The position numbers were made by a program, and so were the translations under genes. The notes under the pieces are model-generated. The model did no database searches. It was not told the DNA's origin and saw nothing but the letters and a program-made list of their open reading frames with translations. From Thermoflexus sp042408365 (GTDB lineage: Bacteria; Chloroflexota; Anaerolineae; Thermoflexales; Thermoflexaceae), in assembly GCF_042408365.1 (NCBI RefSeq), contig NZ_JBHOQJ010000185.1, positions 1 through 22,186 on the forward strand: a DNA stretch of 22,186 nt, given 5' to 3'. Shown one piece after another: positions 1-7,721 of this stretch; within the stretch, counting starts at the first letter, position 1; each line of letters opens with the position of its first letter.

Positions 1-42
1 GCCGGGCGCTCGAGGTGCCCGGCCCGCCCTTAAAATATTTTT
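1..42 (+). terminator. possible hairpin terminator at window edge
   Basis: A 7-bp perfect stem (1-7 with 17-23) is followed after about 12 bases by an A/T stretch ending in six T residues (37-42). It could end transcription of a gene left of the window. The gap between stem and T run is longer than usual, and the stem may be part of a larger inverted repeat cut by the window edge, so this is weak. Confidence 0.25.
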
Positions 43-219
43 TATGCTCCTCCTCACAGCCCTTTGGACCGTGGGAAGGGGAGATCAAGGGGGGGTGATC
101 CGCGCTCTCCACTGCATATCCTCAAAACAAAAGTCGAACCCAAGGGGAAGAACACTAACAAGCGCCTCTGAAACCCGGGGGCGGACAGCTGCGTTCAGTC
201 CACAAAAGGGGGTGAGCCA

Positions 220-636
220 ATGAGTGGATCCCATCGAGTGGTGATGAAGCCCTCGGAATATCGACGCGGTGCCCCTATGGAACGCATGCCTGGCGTTCGG
301 GACTGGAAGGTGATTTACCCGGAAACCGGTTTCCCCACCAAAACCCTGGTGATGGGCATCGTGGAAATCGATCCCGGGGCCCATACCCCCCTTCACCGTC
401 ACAACTGCGAAGAGGTCTACTACGTGCTGCAGGGCCGAGGCTACATTGAATCGGAGGGGCACCGTTACGAATTCGAGGCGGGGGACGCGATCTACAACCG
501 TGAGAACACCGCCCATCGGGTGTTCAACACGGGCGATGAACCCGTGCGCCTGTGCGTCGTGGCGGGCATCATGCTGATGAGCCTGGTGCCGGAATGGCCC
601 ACGGCCAGCCCTTATGAGATCCTGGAGCCGTGCTGA
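220..636 (+). CDS. small single-domain cupin protein
   Basis: This 138-residue protein is a single cupin beta-barrel. Cupin motif 1 is at residues 53-74, with metal-binding candidates His59, His61 and Glu65 followed by YYVLQG. Motif 2 is at about 88-103, with His99 as the fourth ligand (GDAIYNRENTAHRVFN). No signal peptide or membrane segment is visible, so it should be cytoplasmic. The ATG follows a strong GGGGGTGAG ribosome site. Small cupins of this kind include sugar isomerases, dioxygenases and ligand-binding proteins, and nothing in the sequence or context fixes the substrate. It stands alone: the next gene starts about 225 bases downstream after a palindromic repeat. Family assignment is secure, function is unknown. 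Confidence 0.9.
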   Translation: MSGSHRVVMKPSEYRRGAPMERMPGVRDWKVIYPETGFPTKTLVMGIVEIDPGAHTPLHRHNCEEVYYVLQGRGYIESEGHRYEFEAGDAIYNRENTAHRVFNTGDEPVRLCVVAGIMLMSLVPEWPTASPYEILEPC

Positions 637-772
637 AGGGAGGCCAAATGGGTCGCCGATGGTCGCTCGGGGCTTAATCCCACAGAACTGCCGCAGCGTT
701 CGGCAATCTCCCCAACGCACAGGGATAATCTTTCCATAGGGAAACTTCGATGGGGTGTGGCCGTGGAACCAT

Positions 773-797
773 GTAGGGGCACCCACAAGGGGTGCCC
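773..797. repeat. GTAGGGGC-type palindromic repeat
   Basis: An 8-bp perfect stem (777-784 with 790-797) with a five-base loop lies between the cupin and the response regulator. The opening GTAGGGGC recurs at 15031, and a related phrase lies in inverse orientation near 11898-11920, so it looks like a dispersed intergenic repeat rather than a terminator. No T run follows it. Confidence 0.45.
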
Positions 798-860
798 TGG
801 TGAACCCGTTTGCAACCGCGCAAGACGCACTCAATCGTAAGCGTGTGGAGCGAGGGGAAG

Positions 861-1529
861 ATGCGCTTGCTGCTGGTGGAAGACGATCAGTCGTTGCGGG
901 AGACACTGGCGGAACAGCTTCGGCGCGAGGGGTTCGAGGTGATCACCACCGGCGATGGAGGCGAGGCCCTGGAGCTCGCCCGGACGACCCAGCCGGATCT
1001 CATCATCCTTGACATCATGCTCCCCACCCTGGACGGCTTTTCGGTCTGCCGGATCCTCCGCAAGGAGAGCGATGTGCCCATCCTGATGCTCACAGCCCGC
1101 AGCGGGCCGGTGGATCGGATCGTGGGGTTGGAGGTGGGAGCGGACGATTACGTGGTGAAACCTTTTCACGTTGGGGAGCTGCTCGCCCGCATCCGAGCCC
1201 TCCTGCGGCGAGCCCGGGGGCGCCCAGCGACCACGCTGTCCGCCGGGGATCTCACCCTCGACCTGCTGGCCCGGAAAGCGTATCGGGGCGGCCAGGAGCT
1301 GCGCCTCACCATGAAAGAATTTGATCTCCTGGCCACTTTGATCCAGAACCGCGGCCGCGTCCTGAGCCGAGCTTTCCTCCTGGAGCGGGTGTGGGGGATG
1401 GAGCACCTCGTGGACACCCGCACGGTGGATACGCACATCCGTTGGCTTCGGGAGAAAATTGAGGAAGATCCCGCGCACCCCCGGCGCATCATCACAGTGC
1501 GCGGGATCGGTTATCGCTTTGAGGGCTAA
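861..1529 (+). CDS. OmpR/PhoB-family response regulator
   Basis: This 222-residue protein has an N-terminal receiver domain and a C-terminal winged-helix DNA-binding domain. The receiver shows the acidic pocket E7-D8-D9, phospho-acceptor D51 (in LIILDIMLP), T78 and K100 (VVKPF). The C-terminal half has the OmpR pattern LTMKEFDLLATLIQNRGRVL, then VDTHIRWLREKIE and the closing VRGIGYRF. The ATG at 861 directly precedes MRLLLVEDD and has GAGGGGAAG upstream. An upstream start at 810 would add 17 residues outside the domain and is unlikely. It ends two bases before the histidine kinase gene, so the two form a cognate pair. It should act as a phosphorylation-dependent transcription factor. The regulon is unknown, though the closely spaced downstream genes are obvious candidates. 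Confidence 0.93.
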   Translation: MRLLLVEDDQSLRETLAEQLRREGFEVITTGDGGEALELARTTQPDLIILDIMLPTLDGFSVCRILRKESDVPILMLTARSGPVDRIVGLEVGADDYVVKPFHVGELLARIRALLRRARGRPATTLSAGDLTLDLLARKAYRGGQELRLTMKEFDLLATLIQNRGRVLSRAFLLERVWGMEHLVDTRTVDTHIRWLREKIEEDPAHPRRIITVRGIGYRFEG

Positions 1530-1531
1530 AG

Positions 1532-2626
1532 ATGGAACCGATGGCAGTCGTCCTGGGAGTTCTCCTGCTCACTGCGTTCGCCGGGCTCGGCCTCCTCTAT
1601 CAACGGTGGCGCCGGGCGGAGGAAGCAGCGCGTCAAGCCCAGCGCACCTCACGTCAGCTGGAAGCGGAACGCAACCGCTTGGCGACCTGGTTGGAGGGGT
1701 TGCAGCCGGGCGGAGCGGAGGCGCTGCTCCTGCTCGACCGGGACCAGCGCATCCTGTGGGCGAACCGCACGGCGATCGAAGGGCTGAACCTCCGACCCGG
1801 CCGCGCTTGGGTGGAGGCGATTCCTTCCCCCGACCTGGAGGCGCTGGTGAAAGCCGGCGGGACCGCGGAGATCCGATGGCGGGAGCGCTGGTGGCTGGCG
1901 ACCGGATGGATGTGGTCGGAGGGCTATGGATTGGCGCTGCTCGATATCACCCGCCAGCGGGAGGCCGAACGGGCCCGGCGGGAGCTCACCGCCAACGTCG
2001 CCCACGACCTGCGGACGCCCCTGACCACCATCCGCCTGTTGCTGGATGAGTTGAAGCCGGCGGAGCCTCTCCCGGCCCCATGGGTGCGCCTGATCCAGGA
2101 ACTGGATCGGCTGATCCAGTTGATTAATACCTTGCTGGACCTGGCCCGCCTGGAGGCGGGGGAATGGCCCCTGGCCTATGAAACCCTGGACGTTCGCCCG
2201 TGGATCCACAGCTGGGTGGAGCGATTCGGCCCCCTCTGGCAGGCCCGGGAGCTGAGGATCCGGCTGGAGCTCCCGGAGGGGCTGCGGGTGTGGGCGGATC
2301 CCGAATGGGCCGGACGCGCGCTGGGGAACCTCCTGGAGAACGCGATCAAGTTCACGCCACCGGGGGGCGAGGTGCGGGTGCGGGCGTGGCCCGAGGGGGA
2401 GTGGGTGGCGATCGAGGTGGCGGACACCGGGCCCGGCATCCCCCCGGAGGACCTCCCTCGGATCTTCGAGCGCTTTTATCGCGGGGCGCGCCATCGCGGG
2501 GGCGGTGGCAGCGGGCTGGGGCTGGCCATCGCCCGCCATGCGGTGGAAGCCCACGGCGGCCACATCCAAGCCTTCAGCGAGCCCGGGCAAGGGGCTCGCT
2601 TCGTCTTCACCCTGCCAGCGGCTTGA
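1532..2626 (+). CDS. sensor histidine kinase (PhoR-like)
   Basis: This 364-residue kinase has one N-terminal membrane segment (about residues 4-24), a charged helical stretch (27-55), and a short PAS-like region (about 60-140). A HisKA domain follows with phospho-accepting His158 in NVAHDLRTPL. The C-terminal HATPase domain has its N box at Asn270 (LLENAIKFTPPGG), a G1 motif VADTGPGIP, an F box IFERFYR, and a G2 motif GSGLGLAI. There is no second membrane helix and hence no periplasmic sensor loop, so it probably senses a signal inside the cell or in the membrane. The ATG lies two bases after the regulator stop, with GAGGG inside the upstream gene as a likely ribosome site. The signal is not identifiable from sequence. 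Confidence 0.92.
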   Translation: MEPMAVVLGVLLLTAFAGLGLLYQRWRRAEEAARQAQRTSRQLEAERNRLATWLEGLQPGGAEALLLLDRDQRILWANRTAIEGLNLRPGRAWVEAIPSPDLEALVKAGGTAEIRWRERWWLATGWMWSEGYGLALLDITRQREAERARRELTANVAHDLRTPLTTIRLLLDELKPAEPLPAPWVRLIQELDRLIQLINTLLDLARLEAGEWPLAYETLDVRPWIHSWVERFGPLWQARELRIRLELPEGLRVWADPEWAGRALGNLLENAIKFTPPGGEVRVRAWPEGEWVAIEVADTGPGIPPEDLPRIFERFYRGARHRGGGGSGLGLAIARHAVEAHGGHIQAFSEPGQGARFVFTLPAA

Positions 2627-2640
2627 ACAGGAGGCCAGAC

Positions 2641-3573
2641 ATGGAACCAACCACAGCAAAGATCTCATGGAAGCACTGGATGCTGCGGATCGGCGGATCC
2701 GTCTGGATCGGCCTGCTCCTGGTCAATCTCGCGACCTTCACCTGGGCCACGAACATGACCCTGGGCCGTTGGCTGCGGGCCAGCATCGGGCCTGTGACGC
2801 TGTCGGCGCTCCGGTTCCTGATCGCGGTGCTCTGCTTCGGATGGCTGTTGCGATCCCGACCGTCGGAGGAGCGCCGCCTGGGAGCCGATGCCCCGCTCCT
2901 CCTCGGGATGGCCTTGGCCGGCGTGGCCTTGTTCGCCCCGACCCTTTACTGGGGCCTGCGCTTCACCACAGCCGTGAACGCCACCCTCATCAACGGCCTG
3001 GGGCCGCTGATCACCGGCCTCATCGCGGCCCTCTTGATCCGGGAACCGCTGACCCCGCGCCAGCTGCTGGCGGCCTTTCTCGGATTGGCGGGGGTGCTCC
3101 TGATTATCTCCAACGGCAATTTGATCTTTTGGGGAGCGCTCCAAGGCAACCTCGGGGATCTGCTCGTGGTCGCAGCGCTCACGCTGTGGGGCCTCTATTC
3201 CGTGTTGGGGCGGAAGGTGATGGCCCATCGCTCCGCGCTTTCGACGACCGCCCTCTCGATGGCGCTTGCCCTGCCGCTGCTGATCCCAGCGGCCCTGGTC
3301 GAACAGTTCTTTCTTCCAACACGCTGGCGCCCGGAGGTGGTGCTGGCGGTGCTGTATATCGGGATCGCCCCCACCGTGTTGGGGTTCCTCGCCTGGAACG
3401 AGGGCGTGCGCCGGCTGGGCCCGGGCGGGGCCATGATGTTCTACAACACCCTGCCGGTTTACGGCGCCCTGTTGGGACATCTCCTGCTGGGGGAGCCGCT
3501 GGGTCTGGCCCACCTCATCGGCGGGGCCTTGATCATCAGCGCCGGCCTCTGGGCAACCAGCGCCCGCTCGTGA
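2641..3573 (+). CDS. EamA/DMT-family transporter
   Basis: This 310-residue, highly hydrophobic protein has about ten predicted membrane helices arranged as two EamA repeats (roughly residues 20-150 and 165-305). Family features include a loop with LINGLGPLITGLIAALLIREP near the end of the first repeat and the equivalent NTLPVYGALLGHLLLGEP in the second. The ATG at 2641 has an AGGAGG site nine bases upstream. The reading frame is open far upstream (from 2200), but that part overlaps the kinase gene in another frame and is an artefact. It lies 14 bases after the kinase and 23 before the lipoprotein, suggesting one transcript. EamA proteins export or import amino acids, nucleotide-linked or other small metabolites, and the substrate here cannot be read from sequence. 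Confidence 0.9.
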   Translation: MEPTTAKISWKHWMLRIGGSVWIGLLLVNLATFTWATNMTLGRWLRASIGPVTLSALRFLIAVLCFGWLLRSRPSEERRLGADAPLLLGMALAGVALFAPTLYWGLRFTTAVNATLINGLGPLITGLIAALLIREPLTPRQLLAAFLGLAGVLLIISNGNLIFWGALQGNLGDLLVVAALTLWGLYSVLGRKVMAHRSALSTTALSMALALPLLIPAALVEQFFLPTRWRPEVVLAVLYIGIAPTVLGFLAWNEGVRRLGPGGAMMFYNTLPVYGALLGHLLLGEPLGLAHLIGGALIISAGLWATSARS

Positions 3574-3596
3574 GGCGCGATCAAGTGGGAGGGGAA

Positions 3597-5948
3597 ATGC
3601 GGCCACGGGTTTCCGCGATTATCTCCTTTTTTCTGATGATGGCCTGTGCCCCACAGGCCTCCAACGCCTCATCCATGCCCCCGGAAAGCTCCCCTCCAGC
3701 TGTAAATCCTGCCCTTTTGCTCCGGCGGGTTGTTTTCTCTCCCTCGGCCGAAGACATCCCTAACCCAGAGCAGGGTTTTTCCCGAGCTGTGGAGCTGGAT
3801 GAAACCGACCTGAGCTGGTATCCGGCCGAAACCGACAATCGCCTGCTGTATCTCCTCGCCCGGCTGGACGATTATCGCAACAGCGATCTGCCGCCTGAAC
3901 ACCTAACGGCTCTAAGCCGCTTCTTCTCGCTGGTGCGCCAGGCGGGTCTCAAGGTCATCATCCGTTTCTCCTACAACGACGGCGAAACCTATCCCAACCC
4001 CGCCCCGGATGCCTCGCTGGAGCAGGCCCTGCAGTACATTGAGCAACTCCCGCCCGTGCTGGAGACCAACAAGGACCTCAGCGCTTGGTTTGAAGCGGGA
4101 TTCATCGGCGCCTGGGGCGAGCGGCGCTCCTCCGCCAACGGGCTGGATCGTCCCGAACACAAAGCCATCATCCGCGATGCGCTCCACCATTATTTCCCGC
4201 GTGACCGCTTCACCCTTCTCCAGTCTCGCGGCGACTTCACTCACTGGTACCCGCAGCCGCTGACCGAAGCTCAGGCCTTTGACGGTTCAGGGCAGGCGCG
4301 CACCGAACATCACAACGAGCGCTTCCTTGTCAGTGACAACGGTAAGGGAGCGTATGTGGATTACAATGGTTCCCTCAAAACAGGGAAGTGGAAAATGTAC
4401 ATCGCCCGGATGACGCGCCTTGCGCTGATGAGCGGCGAGACCTGCCATCCCAACCTGCCCCGCTCTGACTGCCCGACCGCCCTGGCCGGACTGGAACGCC
4501 TGCATTGGACGGCGCTCAACGAAGCCTATCATCCCGACGTGATCCGGTCCTGGCGCGAGCAGGGCTGCTACACCGAAATCCGTCAGCGCCTCGGCGATCG
4601 CCTCAGCCTGCTGGAAGCCTCCTTCCCAGCCAAGAGCCACCCGGGTGGAAACCTGCCCCTGAGGGTTCGCCTGCACAACAGCGGCTTCGCCTCACCCCTC
4701 CTGCCCCGCCCGGTTGATCCGGTCCCTGTGGCCCGAGATCCCATCCTCCGTCTCCCCCTGGACGCCAACCCGCGCCACTGGGAGCTGGGTGAACACACCC
4801 TCACCGCCGACCTGCCGCCGGGCGAATACACCCGCGCCCTGTGGCTGCCCGACCCCGCTCCCGGCCTGCAGCATGACCCGCGCGACGCCATCCGCTTGGC
4901 CAACGATGGGATTTGGGATGCTGAACATGGCCGGAACGTGTTGGGGACAGCGAGCATGACCGAGGGCAATGCGGATTCGCTGATCTACCTGCCGCTGGTG
5001 ATGCAGGGCCTTGCGCCCGGCCAACTGCCAACCCCGACCCCGACATCAACTGACATGCCGACGAGCACGCCAACGCCTATCAATACCCCAACCCCGACAC
5101 CAACTGACACACCAACACCTACCAATACCCCAACCCCGACGCCCACCAGCACACCACCCACTGCTACCTACGCTTTGCGCTTCTACGGCACCGGCAGCGG
5201 CGACATTGACCGCGTCAAAATCCCGATGAGCAACACCCTGGGCATCTCATTGCCTGTCAACATCGGCGCGACTGACTTCACCATAGAGTTCTGGCTACGC
5301 TTTACCTCCGGCGAGAACAACAGCGGCCCCTGTGTTGAGGGTGAGGATACCTGGATTTACGGCAATATCCTCTTTGACCGCGATATCTTTGACACGCCCG
5401 ATTATGGCGATTTCGGCATCTCCCTCTACGGGGGGCGCATTGCCTTTGGTGTCCACAACGGCAGCAGCGGCTACACCATCTGCGGCAACACCACGCTGAC
5501 GCCCGATCAGTGGCACCACATCGCCGTGACGCGCCGCACCAACGGCGAGATGCGTATTTTCGTGGGTGGCGTGCTGGATCGCGAATACAACGGACCAGCA
5601 GGGGACATTTCCTATCGCGTTGGGCGCAACGTCGCCTGGCCGAATGAACCGTACCTGGTCATCGGCGCGGAAAAGCACGACTACGATCCCAACACCTATC
5701 CATCGTTCAGCGGCTGGTTGGACGAGGTGCGGATCTCCAACATCGTGCGATACACCACGAACTTCACGCCACCCGATGCGCCTTTCACACCCGACGCCAG
5801 CACCGTCGGTCTATATCGCTTTGATGAGGGTAGTGGGACAACGGTGCTGGATAGTTCCGGCGCTCCCGACGGCCCCAGCCACGGCGAGCGACGTGTAGGC
5901 GGGCCGAATAACGGCCCCACATATGATGGGGTGATTAAGCGGTTTTAA
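3597..5948 (+). CDS. DUF4874/DUF4832 lipoprotein with Thr-Pro linker and LamG domain
   Basis: This 783-residue protein starts with a lipoprotein-type signal peptide, with Cys17 after FFLMMA. Residues about 45-215 resemble DUF4874 (NPEQGF near the start, then AGFIGAWGERRSS). Residues about 215-470 resemble DUF4832, a glycoside-hydrolase-like TIM-barrel pair often found together. YLPLVMQG at 464-471 is followed by a Thr/Pro/Ser linker (about 478-524) and a LamG/concanavalin-like domain (about 525-783) with WLDEVRISNIVRYTTNF near its end. It should be anchored outside the membrane and probably binds or cuts a polysaccharide; no catalytic residue can be assigned. The ATG follows GGGAGGGG. The frame is open back to 2505 but that part overlaps the transporter. 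The family call is from remembered motif patterns. Confidence 0.82.
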   Translation: MRPRVSAIISFFLMMACAPQASNASSMPPESSPPAVNPALLLRRVVFSPSAEDIPNPEQGFSRAVELDETDLSWYPAETDNRLLYLLARLDDYRNSDLPPEHLTALSRFFSLVRQAGLKVIIRFSYNDGETYPNPAPDASLEQALQYIEQLPPVLETNKDLSAWFEAGFIGAWGERRSSANGLDRPEHKAIIRDALHHYFPRDRFTLLQSRGDFTHWYPQPLTEAQAFDGSGQARTEHHNERFLVSDNGKGAYVDYNGSLKTGKWKMYIARMTRLALMSGETCHPNLPRSDCPTALAGLERLHWTALNEAYHPDVIRSWREQGCYTEIRQRLGDRLSLLEASFPAKSHPGGNLPLRVRLHNSGFASPLLPRPVDPVPVARDPILRLPLDANPRHWELGEHTLTADLPPGEYTRALWLPDPAPGLQHDPRDAIRLANDGIWDAEHGRNVLGTASMTEGNADSLIYLPLVMQGLAPGQLPTPTPTSTDMPTSTPTPINTPTPTPTDTPTPTNTPTPTPTSTPPTATYALRFYGTGSGDIDRVKIPMSNTLGISLPVNIGATDFTIEFWLRFTSGENNSGPCVEGEDTWIYGNILFDRDIFDTPDYGDFGISLYGGRIAFGVHNGSSGYTICGNTTLTPDQWHHIAVTRRTNGEMRIFVGGVLDREYNGPAGDISYRVGRNVAWPNEPYLVIGAEKHDYDPNTYPSFSGWLDEVRISNIVRYTTNFTPPDAPFTPDASTVGLYRFDEGSGTTVLDSSGAPDGPSHGERRVGGPNNGPTYDGVIKRF
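5030..5167 (+). repeat. degenerate tandem repeat encoding a Thr-Pro linker
   Basis: This coding stretch repeats CCAACCCCGAC-type units. A 19-base block at 5080-5098 recurs at 5122-5140 with one difference, a 42-base period. It encodes the Thr-Pro-Ser linker between the glycosidase-like half and the LamG domain. It lies in frame in a gene and is not a CRISPR array. Confidence 0.75.
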
Positions 5949-5953
5949 CGATA

Positions 5954-6009
5954 GCGAACGGCCCTGCACGCTTCCTCCACAATAATTGTGTAACGATTCA
6001 TCCGTTCGC
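5954..6009. promoter_or_regulatory. nested dyad symmetry after the lipoprotein gene
   Basis: An 8-bp inverted repeat (5954-5961 with 6002-6009) encloses a shorter perfect palindrome, CACAATAATTGTG at 5978-5990. It starts six bases after the lipoprotein stop. It could be a factor-independent end structure or a protein-binding site. No T run follows, so the role is open. The remaining bases to 6205 show nothing else convincing. Confidence 0.3.
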
Positions 6010-6205
6010 GGACATGATATGAGCGTTTTCACCGTGGGCTTTCTCAGACCGTGGGGAGGGAGGATTGAAGGAGACGGGGCCCTTCCAACTCTTCACGGGA
6101 GCTCCGCACCGAATGGGACCAGGCTGAACAGTTACAAGTGTGGGTTAAGCTTGAGACTTTTCCAGGGATATACTTGGTAAGTACAACCCGGGCAAGAGAC
6201 GTGAA

Positions 6206-6448
6206 ATGATGCGGAGAATCTTCCGAACGGGAAACAGCGTCGCTGTCTCCCTTCCGAAAGATGCACTAGATCTATTGGGTCTGAAGGAGGGATCTAAGGT
6301 CTCTGTAGAGGTGGACCAGGAGCGGCGGCGGATTATTATCACCCCGGTGGGTTCCACACTTCCCGGTGTTGATGAGGAATTTGTCCGCCAGGTTGCCGAG
6401 TTCATTGAACAGTACCGCCCTACGCTGGAAGCCCTGGCTCGGCGATGA
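6206..6448 (+). CDS. AbrB/MazE-family antitoxin
   Basis: This 80-residue protein has the SpoVT/AbrB swapped-hairpin DNA-binding fold at residues 3-50. The segment FRTGNSVAVSLPKDALDLLG followed by LKEGSKVSVEVD is the family hallmark. The C-terminal 30 residues would form the toxin-binding tail. Its stop codon overlaps an ATG by ATGA (6445-6448), the start of a broken Doc toxin gene, which is the classic antitoxin-toxin coupling. Such antitoxins bind their own promoter and neutralise the partner. Here the frame is intact while the toxin is ruined, so it is an orphan. Two adjacent ATGs (6206 and 6209) are possible starts, and the ribosome site is weak. Confidence 0.85.
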   Translation: MMRRIFRTGNSVAVSLPKDALDLLGLKEGSKVSVEVDQERRRIIITPVGSTLPGVDEEFVRQVAEFIEQYRPTLEALARR

Positions 6449-6829
6449 AATTCCTCACCATTGAGCAAGGGCTTTTCCTACACGCCCGCCTCATTGAGGA
6501 GACAGGTGAGACCCATGGAATGCGAGTCCTCCCCTTACTGGAGTCGGCGGTGGCCGCCCTCGGGCAACCTTCGGCAGCAGGGACCTCTACCCCGATCTCT
6601 TCTCCAAAGCGGTTGCCCTGATGGACTCCCTCATCCGGAATCATCCCTTTATGGATGGCAACAAGCGCACTGGGGTTGCCGCCGCTCCTCTTCCTGCGTC
6701 AGAACAGCTATCGTCTGGCCGCCATCAATGAGGAATTAGAGGCATTCACCCTCCATGTGACTGGGTCCAAACCGGAGGGCCGAAATCGCTGCCTGGCTGA
6801 AAGCTCACTCCTCGATGAGCGAACCATGA
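6445..6829 (+). pseudogene. doc: Doc (death-on-curing, Fic-fold) toxin, frameshifted
   Basis: Reading from the ATG at 6445 gives MKFLTIEQGLFLHARLIEE, typical of Doc toxins. The match then continues across three frame changes: near 6554, near 6687 and near 6778. The second segment carries DLYPDLFSKAVALMDSLIRN and an intact Fic motif HPFMDGNKR (6642-6668). The third carries LLFLRQNSYRLAAINEELEA. The fourth carries AEIAAWLKAHS and ends at the TGA at 6827-6829. As it stands, translation from the ATG stops after 58 residues. Working Doc proteins phosphorylate elongation factor Tu through the Fic motif. The breaks are best explained by small deletions of about 1, 2 and 2 bases. Sequencing error is possible for one but unlikely for three. 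Confidence 0.8.
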
Positions 6830-7141
6830 GCCGCGCCATCCAGGGGCGGAAAGCCTGCGCCGCTCCCAGAAGGCCCGGCCCCGCATGGAAGAACTTCTGC
6901 GGGAAGCCGAGACGGACCCCCGGAGGGAAGCCGCCCAGGCGGGCCTGGGCGCCTTCGCTGACCGGGTCGGCTCCCTCCCCGTGCACGACCTCCCGACCTT
7001 CCGCTCGCGGACGGCGCGGGCCGTTCCGGATGCGCATACGCTGGCGCGCCGCGGTCGGAGGTGCTTCCCAAGAAGATCCCTCCGAATCCGCTTCCGGCCG
7101 CGGCGCTGTCTCCTCAATAGATTGAACCTGAGCATATTTCG
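6830..7141. other. non-coding stretch with unrecognised coding-like remnant
   Basis: No intact gene is supported here. A frame running through 6831-7010 reads with coding-like character (for example MEELLREAETDPRREAAQ from 6885), but it has no family I recognise, no ribosome site, and turns into Arg-rich noise after about 7000. It may be the remains of a gene that followed the Doc toxin. The other open frames here are Arg/Pro-rich by-products of high GC content. Confidence 0.4.
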
Positions 7142-7598
7142 ATGGGAGAGCCCATTCTGGAGGCTGATATGATGAGCATGGAGATCGAGCAGATTCGGGC
7201 CTCGCTTTTGAAACCGGGCGAGGACGCCGAACGCGCTCGCTTGCTCACCACCTTGGGTCGTGCCCCTTTCACTTCCGGCCAGCAGAAGGAGGCGATGGAA
7301 ACGACCCAGGAAGCGGTGAACATCTACCGGGAGCTGGCCCAAACGAGCCCCCAGGTCTTCCTCCCCGACTTAGCCACAAGCCTCAACCGCTTGGGGAACC
7401 GGCTTTCTGACCTGGGCCGGCGGGAGGAGGCCCTGGCGGCTCTTGAGGAAGCTGTGCGCACTTTGGCCCCCTCCTTCACGCGTTCGCCAACCAGATGAGT
7501 CGGATGGTCCACAATTATCTGGAAGCTGCGAAACCCTCGGCCGGGAACTGGATGAGGAATCGCTGGGGCTGATAAGGAAACAGTTAAACGCCGATTGA
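7142..7598 (+). pseudogene. TPR-repeat protein remnant, frameshifted
   Basis: The frame from 7142 encodes about two tetratricopeptide repeats: AMETTQEAVNIYRELAQTSP, then SLNRLGNRLSDLGRREEALA. These units occur in long TPR arrays, so the front of the gene is probably missing. The open frame stops at 7498, but the match continues through two single-base slips. FANQMSRMVHNYLEAA is in the next frame from about 7483, and LGRELDEESLGLIRKQLNAD in a third from about 7536, ending at the TGA at 7596-7598. TPR proteins act as protein-binding scaffolds. The start shown is only the first ATG in the frame and there is no clear ribosome site. It is a decayed gene or the tail of one. Confidence 0.65.
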
Positions 7599-7624
7599 AG
7601 TCGCCCTCCTTAGGTCTTCGGCCA

Positions 7625-7644
7625 GCGGTCGGCCTGCGCCGACC
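7625..7644. repeat. 20-bp palindromic repeat, copy 1
   Basis: This GC-rich block contains the near-palindrome GGTCGGCCTGCGCCGACC and matches 11230-11249 at 19 of 20 positions. It sits in the short gap between the TPR remnant and the sigma factor gene. It is probably a dispersed intergenic repeat or hairpin. Confidence 0.5.
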
Positions 7645-7721
7645 AAGATTTCGCATCCGCCTCTGCACGAGGGAACTCCCAAAAGTGGAAAGGCAGCGTA
7701 TAACTTTTTTTCGAGGAGCGG

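Noticed and set aside
1649..2668. Long minus-strand open frame opposite the histidine kinase gene
   Set aside because: It mirrors a real, motif-rich plus-strand gene in high-GC DNA, its translation is rich in Arg, Gln, Pro and Gly without domains, and it has no ribosome site.
2505..3596. Upstream extension of the large lipoprotein frame
   Set aside because: This part overlaps the EamA transporter gene in another frame, lacks domain likeness, and the ATG at 3597 has both a ribosome site and a signal peptide directly after it.
5030..5167. CRISPR-like repeat
   Set aside because: The repeat is in frame inside a gene, degenerate, without unique spacers, and encodes a Thr-Pro linker.
5986..6180. 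Small plus-strand open frame after the large lipoprotein
   Set aside because: It has no ribosome site, no recognisable composition or domain, and overlaps the nested dyad. It is probably chance.
6885..7172. Possible 95-residue gene between the Doc and TPR remnants
   Set aside because: Only the first part looks coding-like, no ribosome site precedes it, the end is Arg-rich noise, and no family is recognised.
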